A DNA stretch of 19,646 bases, from assembly GCA_021808425.1 (NCBI GenBank), contig JAKBBS010000048.1:1-19646 (forward strand), given 5' to 3'. Under the pieces are notes generated by a model. The model was not told the origin of the DNA, searched no databases, and was given only the letters and a program-made list of their open reading frames with translations. Below, piece by piece: positions 7,180-14,600 of this stretch (the stretch's first letter is position 1; each line of letters opens with the position of its first letter). The stretch comes from Actinomycetes bacterium (GTDB lineage Bacteria; Actinomycetota; Acidimicrobiia; Acidimicrobiales; Palsa-688). A program made the translations under genes and the position numbers.

Positions 7180-7875
7180 TCACCTAAACAGGTCTTCCCG
7201 GTGCGGCCGGACGATCTCGTCGCGCACTGAGGACTCTCGAAGCCACGCCGGGTCTATCCCCCTGACGATAGCAACGGGTATCCCTTTCGACTTGCCCATG
7301 ACCAGTTCGGCGGCACCGGCGATCTCGTCGGCGACGCAAACTTCGGTGACAGCGAGCTCTCGTCCGAGTGCGTCGCGGGTACCGCGCAAATCGACGACCG
7401 CGGCCACCCCCGCCGACCCGATAGCAACGTCGGTTACTCCCCTCCTCCAGGTGCGTCCGAAAGTGTCGGAGACGATCACCGCAAGGCGCAGGCCGGTTCG
7501 CGCCACCAGCGCGTTCCTGATCCAGCGGGCCGAGCGGTCGGGGTCGACGGGAAGGAGCACCGCCCATCCCTCTTCCACGTTCGACAGGTCGACACCCGAG
7601 TTGGCGCAGATGAACCCATGACGCGTCTCGGTCATGACCAGGTCTCCCCTCCGGCGAAGTACCCGGACAGCCTCGGCTTCCACGTGAACCTTGTGCGATA
7701 GCGGATCGCTCGGGTCGACAGCGACCAACCGGCCTTCTGCCTTGGACACCACCTTTTGCGTGACGACGACCACGTCGCCGTCGACGATCTCGGTGGCCGC
7801 AAGGATGGCTTCTGCGAGGTCGTCGCCGGGGCGGACCTCTCCTATCCCGCCGACGGGAATGAGCGTGACCGTCAT
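7180..7875 (-). CDS. cofE: Coenzyme F420-0:L-glutamate ligase (CofE / FbiB N-terminal type)
   Basis: It adds gamma-linked glutamates to F420-0 in a GTP- and metal-dependent reaction, the last stage of F420 synthesis. Family motifs are VVSKAEGR (42-49), HGFICANSGVD (86-96), SDTFGRTWRRGVTDVAIG (136-153), and the GREL...ADEIAGAAELVMGK stretch (about 171-195). The protein is 231 residues, the length of stand-alone archaeal-type CofE; the C-terminal nitroreductase-like domain fused in mycobacterial FbiB is absent. ATG 7875 gives the canonical N-terminus (VTLIPVGGIGEVRPGDDL) and overlaps the cofD stop as ATGA, so the two are translationally coupled. An upstream in-frame extension to 8169 runs antisense-like through cofD and is not real. 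Confidence 0.94.
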   Translation of the reverse strand: MTVTLIPVGGIGEVRPGDDLAEAILAATEIVDGDVVVVTQKVVSKAEGRLVAVDPSDPLSHKVHVEAEAVRVLRRRGDLVMTETRHGFICANSGVDLSNVEEGWAVLLPVDPDRSARWIRNALVARTGLRLAVIVSDTFGRTWRRGVTDVAIGSAGVAAVVDLRGTRDALGRELAVTEVCVADEIAGAAELVMGKSKGIPVAIVRGIDPAWLRESSVRDEIVRPHREDLFR

Positions 7876-8918
7876 CGCGGCCACGACCCGTCGAAGCGGC
7901 CGAGCGAAACGGAAGCGCTCGTCGGCGCCGAAGCCGCATCGAAGCGGCCTGCTCGACTGATCCCTGTCGTCAGCCCAGCTGAGTGACGCAGGACCTCCCG
8001 GGCGAGGTTGGCGGCCTCGGTGCGCCCTGCCATCACGGTTGGGTACACGACGGCCTTCATGCCCTCCTCCTCGACTCTCCCGGCTAGCAAAGCATCCGAG
8101 TCGTCGATTACAAGTGTTGCTGCGTACGGCGCCCAAAGACGGGCCACGCCCACGGCCGACGGCTCGCACCCGAGCTCGCGGAGCATCCGGTCGGCTGGTC
8201 CTTTGAGAGCTCGGCCCGCCACGATCGGCGATACTGCAATCGTCGACTCGCGTCTGGCGGCGACAGCGTCGCCTATACCGCCCGTCGCGAGCACCGGCCC
8301 GATCGATACGATCGGGTTCGACGGGCAGATCACAACAGCCTCCGACGCTTCGATGGCATCGATCACGCCAGGTGCTGCTTTCGCGTCCTCGGCGCCGCTC
8401 AGTCTCACCCCCCTGACTGCCACCTGGTGGCGCTGCTTCACGAAGTACTCCTGGAAGTCGACTTCACTGCCGGCCGGCGAGCCGTCGTCGATCACTACCT
8501 TCGTGCGGACCGGCTGGTCTGACATGGGCAGGAGCCGAACTCTGACCGACCAGCGCGCCGCGATCTCAGCGGCCACCTCGCTGTACGTCGCCCCCTCTGC
8601 CAAACGGTTCGTCCGGTAGAGGTGGGTGCCCAGGTCGCGATCGCCGAGGTTGAACCAGCCGAGACGCCCTCCGCTAAGAGCGCGAAGCTCGGACATTGCC
8701 TCCCAGGTCTCATCTTGGAGGCCCCACCCTGTCTCAGAGTTGATAGCGCCAGCCAGCGTGTAGGTGACCGTGTCGAGATCCGGGCAGACGTGCAGGCCGT
8801 GTACGACAGTGTCGTCCCCAGTGTTGACGACGGCGGTGATCTGCCCTGGGTCCATAACAGCTGCCAGCCCGGTGAGCATCCGGGCAGCTCCTACACCCCC
8901 GGCGAGTGTAACGATCAC
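7872..8918 (-). CDS. cofD: 2-phospho-L-lactate transferase (CofD / FbiA)
   Basis: It transfers the phospholactyl (or phosphoenolpyruvyl) group from its guanosine-diphospho donor to the deazaflavin Fo, giving F420-0 or its dehydro form. Seen motifs are LAGGVGAARMLTGL (5-18), VNTGDD (31-36), GWFNLGDRDLGTHL (87-100), LPMSD (130-134) and CPSNPIVSIGP (198-208). The conserved body ends near residue 311; a further 37 residues rich in Ser, Ala and Arg form a tail unlike the family and include a duplicated GRFD encoded by an exact 11-bp repeat (7891-7901 and 7939-7949). GTG 8918 starts the canonical N-terminus. The gene sits nine bases after a glycosyltransferase stop and overlaps cofE by four bases. 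Fo synthase (FbiC) and the guanylyltransferase (FbiD) are not in the window. Confidence 0.94.
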   Translation of the reverse strand: MIVTLAGGVGAARMLTGLAAVMDPGQITAVVNTGDDTVVHGLHVCPDLDTVTYTLAGAINSETGWGLQDETWEAMSELRALSGGRLGWFNLGDRDLGTHLYRTNRLAEGATYSEVAAEIAARWSVRVRLLPMSDQPVRTKVVIDDGSPAGSEVDFQEYFVKQRHQVAVRGVRLSGAEDAKAAPGVIDAIEASEAVVICPSNPIVSIGPVLATGGIGDAVAARRESTIAVSPIVAGRALKGPADRMLRELGCEPSAVGVARLWAPYAATLVIDDSDALLAGRVEEEGMKAVVYPTVMAGRTEAANLAREVLRHSAGLTTGISRAGRFDAASAPTSASVSLGRFDGSWPR

Positions 8919-8924
8919 CTTCCG

Positions 8925-8930
8925 AGGCTA
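8925..8930 (-). promoter_or_regulatory. Candidate -10 box (TAGCCT) for leaderless cofD transcript
   Basis: On the minus strand TAGCCT ends six bases before the cofD GTG; its first three bases are the stop codon of the upstream glycosyltransferase. It fits TAnnnT and could start a cofD-cofE transcript independent of the upstream gene. Confidence 0.38.
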
Positions 8931-10118
8931 CCGTCGGCTGCGCCGGTGGCGCACACGCCGGCCGTCGCGGCTGCGAACCTGGGCAAAAACTGTCTTGAAA
9001 TCGACCCCAGCGCCGCTTCGAAGTGCCTTGCGTTGGCGGCGGGCCTGGGTACTCGACTGCGCCTCGGGGAGGAGCTCTACGACCGCAGCGGCCAGGGCAG
9101 CGGGGTCCGAGGGGCGAACCAGGCGGCCGGCGGACGACCTGGCCTCGCCACCGAGGATTTCTACAGGTCCCCCGGCGTCGCCGGCAACGACCGGTGCCCC
9201 GCTGGCGAGCGCTTCGACGACGACGAGGCCATAAGGTTCTGGCTCAGACGATACAGCGACGAACACGTCGCAGTCTGCCATCAGTTCTGCCACATCGTCG
9301 CGAGGCCCGAGCCAGTGGACGCCTGCCAAGGACCGGGCAGTTTGTTCGAGCTCCGCGGCGTAGCGCTCCTTACCCGGTACGGTCGGCCCTGCCATGACCA
9401 CCTCGAGATCTGGTCTGGCCTGCCTGATGACGGGAAACGCTTGTAGAAGCGTGTCGAAGCCTTTCCAGGTGTCTAGCCTCCCGACCGACCCGACCAGCAC
9501 CACGTCGTCGGCGATCCCGACGCGCTTGCGAAACCGCCCCGCGTTTTCCGGGTTGAAGACCTCCGGGTCCACCTCGTCGGTCACGACCAGAACGTTCGCC
9601 TGGTCGAGTTGAGTTGCGACGGCTTTGGATATCGCAATCACCGTGCTCGCAAAGTGGCGGACGAGGAATCTTTCCAACTTCAAGGCGGCAGGCGATTGGA
9701 AGACGACTTCCCTTGCATGCCAGACGTGAGGGCGCCCTACCAGGATCGCAGCCGCCCAGCCGTACCAGCAGTGCAGGGAGTTACTGTGGATGACATCGGC
9801 GTCGAGTTTGCGGGCGAGACGCGCAAGGGACACCACGCTGCGGGGCCATCTCGCGGCGAAGCGGAGCCATCGCGACCGCTGACCGCTCGACGTCACGCGG
9901 TCCATCTCGACGAGATGTAGCGTGGCCCCGGCTTGGCCGTACAGCTCGGCGAGCACGGGAGGTCCGGGTACGGCGACGTGGCAGTCCCAGCCCGCGCCCG
10001 TAAGTTCGCGCACCATCCCGATGAGCGCGCGCTCCGAGCCGCCTCCGTCGACGACGGGCTGCACGCTTAGAAGCGTGGGCTTTGAGCGGCTCACGTGGCG
10101 CACCAGGTATGGTCTCAT
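8928..10118 (-). CDS. Glycosyltransferase family 4 (GT-B fold), substrate unknown
   Basis: This is a retaining GT-B glycosyltransferase, probably transferring a sugar to a lipid or glycan acceptor at the cytoplasmic side. The N-terminal domain begins with LLSVQPVVDGGGSERALI (about 16-33), the glycine-rich acceptor-side loop. VIHSNS (109-114) and HVWHAREVVF (131-140) follow. The C-terminal nucleotide-sugar domain has VGSVGRLDTWKGFDTLLQAF (209-228) and the EX7E-type motif SEPEPYGLVVVEALASGAPV (291-310). From ATG 10118 it has 396 residues; GTG 10103 and GTG 10094 are in-frame alternatives, and 10094 matches family N-termini best. The C-terminal 15 residues are strongly basic. It precedes cofD by nine bases, an unexpected partner for F420 genes, and diverges from the reductase gene at 10121. 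The donor cannot be read from the sequence. Confidence 0.88.
   Translation of the reverse strand: MRPYLVRHVSRSKPTLLSVQPVVDGGGSERALIGMVRELTGAGWDCHVAVPGPPVLAELYGQAGATLHLVEMDRVTSSGQRSRWLRFAARWPRSVVSLARLARKLDADVIHSNSLHCWYGWAAAILVGRPHVWHAREVVFQSPAALKLERFLVRHFASTVIAISKAVATQLDQANVLVVTDEVDPEVFNPENAGRFRKRVGIADDVVLVGSVGRLDTWKGFDTLLQAFPVIRQARPDLEVVMAGPTVPGKERYAAELEQTARSLAGVHWLGPRDDVAELMADCDVFVAVSSEPEPYGLVVVEALASGAPVVAGDAGGPVEILGGEARSSAGRLVRPSDPAALAAAVVELLPEAQSSTQARRQRKALRSGAGVDFKTVFAQVRSRDGRRVRHRRSRR
10108..10113 (+). promoter_or_regulatory. Candidate -10 box (TATGGT) for leaderless rmd transcript
   Basis: TATGGT ends seven bases before ATG 10121 and lies inside the first codons of the divergent glycosyltransferase. 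There is no Shine-Dalgarno sequence before the ATG. The starts of the two divergent genes may be as little as two bases apart, so each promoter must lie in the other gene. Confidence 0.45.
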
Positions 10119-10120
10119 CA

Positions 10121-11026
10121 ATGCGAGTCGTCGTGACCGGAAGCCGAGGCTTTGTCGGGACCTGGCTTGTACGCCATCTTCACGACTGCGGCGACACAGT
10201 GGAGGCCATCGACTCCGAGGTCGACGTGACAGACCCTGAAGCACTGAGGACCACGGTGATGGCGAGCCAAGCCGACTGTGTTGTGCATCTCGCAGGCCTC
10301 TCGAGCGTCGCCTCTTCGTGGGGAGAGTCTAGAAGCACCTACGAAGTCAACACGGTCGGAACCGCCAACCTCCTCGATGCGGCCGCAGCTTGCAGCCGGC
10401 CTCCTCGGGTACTGGTGGTCAGCTCGTCGGAAGTTTACGGACGGGTGTCAAAGGCGGACATGCCGGTCAGGGAGGACCATCCTGTTGCGCCGATGAGCCC
10501 GTACGCGGCGAGTAAGGCGGCAGCGGAGCTCATTGCGCTGCAGATGTGGAGAACGCGGGGACTGAAAGTCGTGATCGCCCGTCCGTTTAACCATACTGGG
10601 CCCGGACAGAGAGCCGACTTCGTCGTACCGGCCCTAGCGAAGCAGGTCGCCAAGGCTCAGACGAGCGGCGCTGCAACGCTTCGGACCGGCAACCTCGACG
10701 TCAGCCGCGACATCAGCGACGTGCGCGACGTGGTAACTGCTTACCGCCTCCTGCTCGAGCGCGGCGAGCCTGGACGGGTCTACAACGTGTGCCGTGGAAA
10801 GTCCGTGCCTATCCGCGAGATCGCACAGCGGCTGCTGGAGCTTGCCGGTGTGGACATCCCGATCTTTGTCGACCCGGATCGGGTCAGGCCGGTCGATATA
10901 CCCGACATGCGAGGCGATGCCGGGAAGCTAATGTCGGCTACGGGTTGGGGACCGACCGTCGAACTGGATCAAACCCTCGCAGATGTCCTCGACTATTGGA
11001 AAGCCGAGGAAGGGCAACAGGAGTGA
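10121..11026 (+). CDS. rmd: NAD-dependent epimerase/dehydratase, GDP-6-deoxy-D-mannose reductase-like
   Basis: It is an extended SDR protein of 301 residues. The Rossmann motif GSRGFVG is at 7-13, the active-site segment SSSEVYG at 101-107, and the YxxxK pair is Tyr128/Lys132. The segment RPFNHTGPGQRADFVVP (154-170), then NLDVSRDISDVRDVVTAY (191-208) and RPVDIPDMRGDAGKL (256-270), is the pattern of GDP-4-keto-6-deoxy-D-mannose reductases, which make GDP-D-rhamnose. The usual preceding enzyme, GDP-mannose 4,6-dehydratase, is not in the window, though GDP-mannose would come from the manC product. Another SDR sugar activity is possible. The start at ATG 10121 is fixed by the Rossmann strand; an upstream extension to 10082 adds 13 unlikely residues. 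It converges with the next gene with only four bases between stops. Confidence 0.8.
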   Translation: MRVVVTGSRGFVGTWLVRHLHDCGDTVEAIDSEVDVTDPEALRTTVMASQADCVVHLAGLSSVASSWGESRSTYEVNTVGTANLLDAAAACSRPPRVLVVSSSEVYGRVSKADMPVREDHPVAPMSPYAASKAAAELIALQMWRTRGLKVVIARPFNHTGPGQRADFVVPALAKQVAKAQTSGAATLRTGNLDVSRDISDVRDVVTAYRLLLERGEPGRVYNVCRGKSVPIREIAQRLLELAGVDIPIFVDPDRVRPVDIPDMRGDAGKLMSATGWGPTVELDQTLADVLDYWKAEEGQQE

Positions 11027-11030
11027 AGCT

Positions 11031-11426
11031 CTAGGAGAGTCCGAAGGCCGAGCGGATCGCTTGCTCTTGGCTGAGGGCATTCGCTCGAACCGACTTGACG
11101 GTCTGACGAGCGGCTTCGGGGAGGATCTCTTCGATCCGGTCCAGCTGCTCGTCAACTTGCTTGCGAGCCGGGGTGACCGCAGCGTCGACGAGTTTCGCTA
11201 CGCCGCTTATCTGCGACAAGAACGTCTCGAGGTCCGGAATGCCAGGGGTGACGGTCTGGCCTGAGAACTTGGCAAACTGCTTGGCCATCTCGACCCGCCG
11301 TACCTGCGCCCGCTGAAAGGTCAGGACTCCGAGCCCGACGGCGACATAGGCTGCTTCCTTGAGTGCATCTCCGAGATCGGCGGCGGCCTTGTCCCATTCG
11401 AGGTTGGGAACATTGAAAGTCGGCAT
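11031..11426 (-). CDS. Small helical protein of unknown function
   Basis: I do not recognise this 131-residue protein with certainty. It looks almost entirely alpha-helical, with a moderately hydrophobic stretch at about 22-38 (AAYVAVGLGVLTFQRAQ), a short Pro/Gly break at about 56-65, and a charged amphipathic helix at about 83-110. The pattern recalls phasin-like or surface-associated helical proteins, but no motif confirms that. ATG 11426 is well supported: AAAGGA lies seven bases upstream, the best ribosome binding site in the window, whereas many neighbours have none. The upstream region is strongly AT-rich. The stop is four bases from the convergent stop of rmd. Real coding is likely from the ribosome binding site, the placement between genes and the lack of any competing gene. 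Confidence 0.75.
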   Translation of the reverse strand: MPTFNVPNLEWDKAAADLGDALKEAAYVAVGLGVLTFQRAQVRRVEMAKQFAKFSGQTVTPGIPDLETFLSQISGVAKLVDAAVTPARKQVDEQLDRIEEILPEAARQTVKSVRANALSQEQAIRSAFGLS

Positions 11427-11641
11427 TTCTATATCCTTTTCTTTATTTGAAGTGAGTATGAGATCAAAAAATCTGTCATCTTTTTCGGAAACCTTGCCTT
11501 CTACGAAGTCGCCGGGCTAGTTGACTGCTAACTATTGTATAACAGTTGCAAGCACTTTTGGTGAATTGACGTGAGCTTTGTGACCGATGTCACCGGGCGA
11601 GGTAAGCCGCTCTCAGTGCTTCACTACTGTGGGGTACCCGG
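11427..11641. promoter_or_regulatory. AT-rich divergent intergenic region with two dyads
   Basis: This 215-bp spacer separates the helical-protein gene (-) from the large glycosyltransferase (+) and is far more AT-rich than the rest of the window, above all at 11427-11560. It contains an 18-bp imperfect dyad at 11530-11547 (AACTATTGTATAACAGTT, seven of nine positions symmetric), a GTGAC-cgat-GTCAC dyad at 11580-11593, a minus-strand -10-like TACAAT (11539 to 11534), and a plus-strand TACTGT (11625-11630) eleven bases before ATG 11642. No gene or structured RNA is evident in it. Confidence 0.5.
11434..11439 (-). promoter_or_regulatory. Strong ribosome binding site for the 131-residue protein
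   Basis: On the minus strand AAAGGA stands seven bases before ATG 11426, a near-consensus Shine-Dalgarno sequence and the clearest in the window. It fixes the start of this gene. Confidence 0.7.
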
Positions 11642-14600
11642 ATGCCAGCTGACCCACCTATGACCGCTTCGCCAGCGCCGCCAGCCGTCGCTCCGGCAGT
11701 AGCCGCCGTAGTCGTCACACGAGATCCGGGGCCGTGGCTGGAGGAGACCTTGGAGGCGCTGCTTGCCCAGGACTATCCGAACCTATCGCTCCTGGTGGTG
11801 GACGCAGGCAGCGCCGAGGATCCCACGGGGCGAATCGCGAACGTGGCGCCCAGCGCGTACGTGAGACGTCTTGAGGCGAAAGTCGGCTTTGGTGCTGCCG
11901 TCAATGCGGCGGTCCGCATGGTCGAGGGAGCTTCGCATTTCGTGATCTGCCACGACGATGTCGCTCCTGCACCTGGCGCGGTGCGGAGTTTGATAGCGGA
12001 GTCGTTTCGATCTAACGCCGGGATCGCGAGCCCGAAGTACGTTGAGTGGGACCGTCCGGATCGCCTCGTCGCTGTAGGAGCGACGACCGATTGGGCTGGC
12101 ACGGTAAGGGGGCTCATCGAGCCCGGCGAGCTCGACCAGGCGCAACACGACGGAGTTCGTGACATTCTCGTCGCACCCGGCGGTATGACGCTCGTGCGAG
12201 CCGACCTTTTCGACGCTCTTGGGGGGTTTGACACTCACGAGGCCGGCGGGGACCTCGACCTGTCGTGGAAGGCCCGGCTCCTGGGTGCCCGCCTGGTCGT
12301 AGTTCCTGCAGCGACGGTCCGCCATATGCTCACCTCGCCGCACGAGTTCAGCTCGGAGCTCACTCCGGGCGGTGCTTTGGCCGATGAGCGACGGCGTCAG
12401 AGTGAGCTGAGCCGGTACCGGACTGTTCTCACGTGCTACAGCTGGTTCAACCTCGCGTGGACGTTCCCTCTCGCGTTGGCTTGGGCGATGATCGAAGCTC
12501 TGATACTGGCAGGCCGCGGCCGGGGTGAGGACGCTTGGGCAACGGTGATAGCTCCAGTGGTGGCCCTGCGCCAACCGGGGGAGCTCGTAAAGGAACGTAG
12601 GGCGGTACAGCGAAATCGACGGGTCGGAGATGGTGCGCTCCGTTCGCTTCAAGCAGGTACAAGAGGCCAGGCCGCAGCGTTTGTTCGTGCTCGCGCTGCG
12701 CATCTCAACATGAGTGCCCGCCAAAGCGGGCTCGGGTCGAGCGCCGAAACCCCGAGCGACGCGGACGCCGACGTCCGACGCGGCGGCCTAGCCACCCGAG
12801 TTACTCTCGTGCTCCTCGGGTTGCTTGTCCTCGTGGTCGGCTCGCGAAACATCGTTGGCCACGGGCTTCCTCAGGTCGGGCAACTCCCCGCGACCTCGTC
12901 GGGCTGGGCTTCGATCTGGCGCTCCTGGTGGTCGGGGTGGCAGCCGTCGGGCCTTGGAGTTGCCGCGCCGGCAACGCCGGCACTCGCCCTAATCGCAGTG
13001 GGGGCGACGCTGCTATTCGGGGCGGTAGGAACCCTTGCCCAGCTTCTGGTACTCCTGCCACTGGTCGTAGGACCGCTGGGCGCGTACCGGGGGGCGAGAT
13101 GGTGGGGCTCGAAGCGCGGGCAGATTCTCGCTGCGTTGGCCTATGGAATCATGCCCCTCGCCTACAACTCTCTTTCGAAGGGCAGCTGGGCGGGCCTCAT
13201 TGCCTATGCCGCCGCTCCCTGGATCCTGTCTCGGATAGTTGAGCTGTCTGCGCAGGTCCCCATCGCTCCGGGACGCTCGGCGAATATTTTCGGGAAGATC
13301 CTCGCCCTTGGAGCGCTTGTCGGCGCGACCGCAGCCGTGGCACCATCGTTGTTCTACGCGACGCTCCTGATCGGCGCGGGATTGATCGTGGGCTCGGTCG
13401 TCGCCGGCGGAACTCGAGCGGTCCCTCGGATGGCGGCCACAACGATTGCTTCGGTGGCAGCCGCCTTCATCTTGACACTGCCGTGGTCGGCCACGGTCAT
13501 CGCCAACTCGACCGCAGTCGGAGGTCCGGCACTCGGTTCCTACGGGCGTCTCGGCTGGGCGACCGTGCTCCGCTTTCACACGGGCCCGTACGGATCGGGT
13601 GCATGGGAATGGCTGATACTCGTAGCGGCGTCTCTTGCCCTGTTCCTCGGGCGAGGCTGGCGTCTCTACTGGGCGGCGCGGCTGTGGGCGGTCGCACTCA
13701 CTTGCTGGGCTGTCACGTGGGCGGGCAGCCGGGGTCTCTTCCCTCACATGCCGCCGGGCGTGATGTTGGCGCCGGCAGCCGCGTCGCTCGCTGGCGCAGT
13801 CGCGCTCGGTGCGGCGGCATTCGAAATCGACCTTCCTGGCTATCGCTTCGGCTGGCGCCAAGCTGCGGCCGGCGTCGCGCTTGTCTGTCTCACACTTTCG
13901 GCTCTCCCCTTCGTCGTCGCATCGGGGGGCGGCCACTGGGATCTGCCTTCCGAGGGCGCAGCGAGCGCATTGGCTTTCATCCCCGGATCCAACAAGGGGC
14001 AGTACCGGGTGCTTTGGGTGGGTACCCCGTCGTCGCTGCCGATGGCGAGCCGGCCCTTCGAGCCAGGGTTCGCGTTCGCCACGTCGTTCGGTAGCGCACC
14101 GACGCTCGCCGACGACTTTGCGACGGGCCCTGCGGGAGCCTCCACCGTTCTCGCCATGGATCTCACGAGGACGCTCCGCCAGACAACCACCCGGCTCGGG
14201 CACCTCCTCGCCCCCGCAGGAATCCGATATATCGTGATCCCAGACCACACCGGTCCGAGCGGTTCGGGATCTCGCGCAGTGCCCACACCTGCAGCGCTTG
14301 TCGCCGGATTGCGCCTGCAGACCGACCTGTCGCCCCTCAACGTCGGCGACACGCACTACGTCGTATACGAGAACGCCGCCTGGTCCCCAGTGCGTTCCGT
14401 GCTTCCTGCAACTGCCCTGGCGGTCGCCGAGGCCGCGGGCGCTCGCCAGCCGACGAGGGCATTACAGCAGACGGACTTGTCCGCGGCCGTCCCCGTCCTT
14501 GCAGGTGGCGACAGCGGCGCATCCGGCCCGGTGCCGTCTAGTGGCGTGCTCTACGTCGGATATACCCGTTCGTCTGACTGGACGCTCTCCGTAGGGGGCA

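Noticed and set aside
8622..9446. A 274-codon plus-strand frame opposite cofD and the GT4 gene
   Set aside because: It crosses the boundary of two real minus-strand genes and has no recognisable domain.
11461..11500. Rho-independent terminator in the A/T tracts
   Set aside because: The A and T runs are only loosely complementary and form no GC stem.
11521..11543. Plus-strand sigma-70 promoter TTGACT with TATAAC
   Set aside because: The hexamers are only 11 bases apart, too close for a sigma-70 type promoter.
13013..14356. A 447-codon minus-strand frame opposite the GT2-membrane gene
   Set aside because: The translation is very Arg-, Gly- and Glu-rich with no motif, the signature of a GC-driven shadow; the plus-strand protein explains the region.
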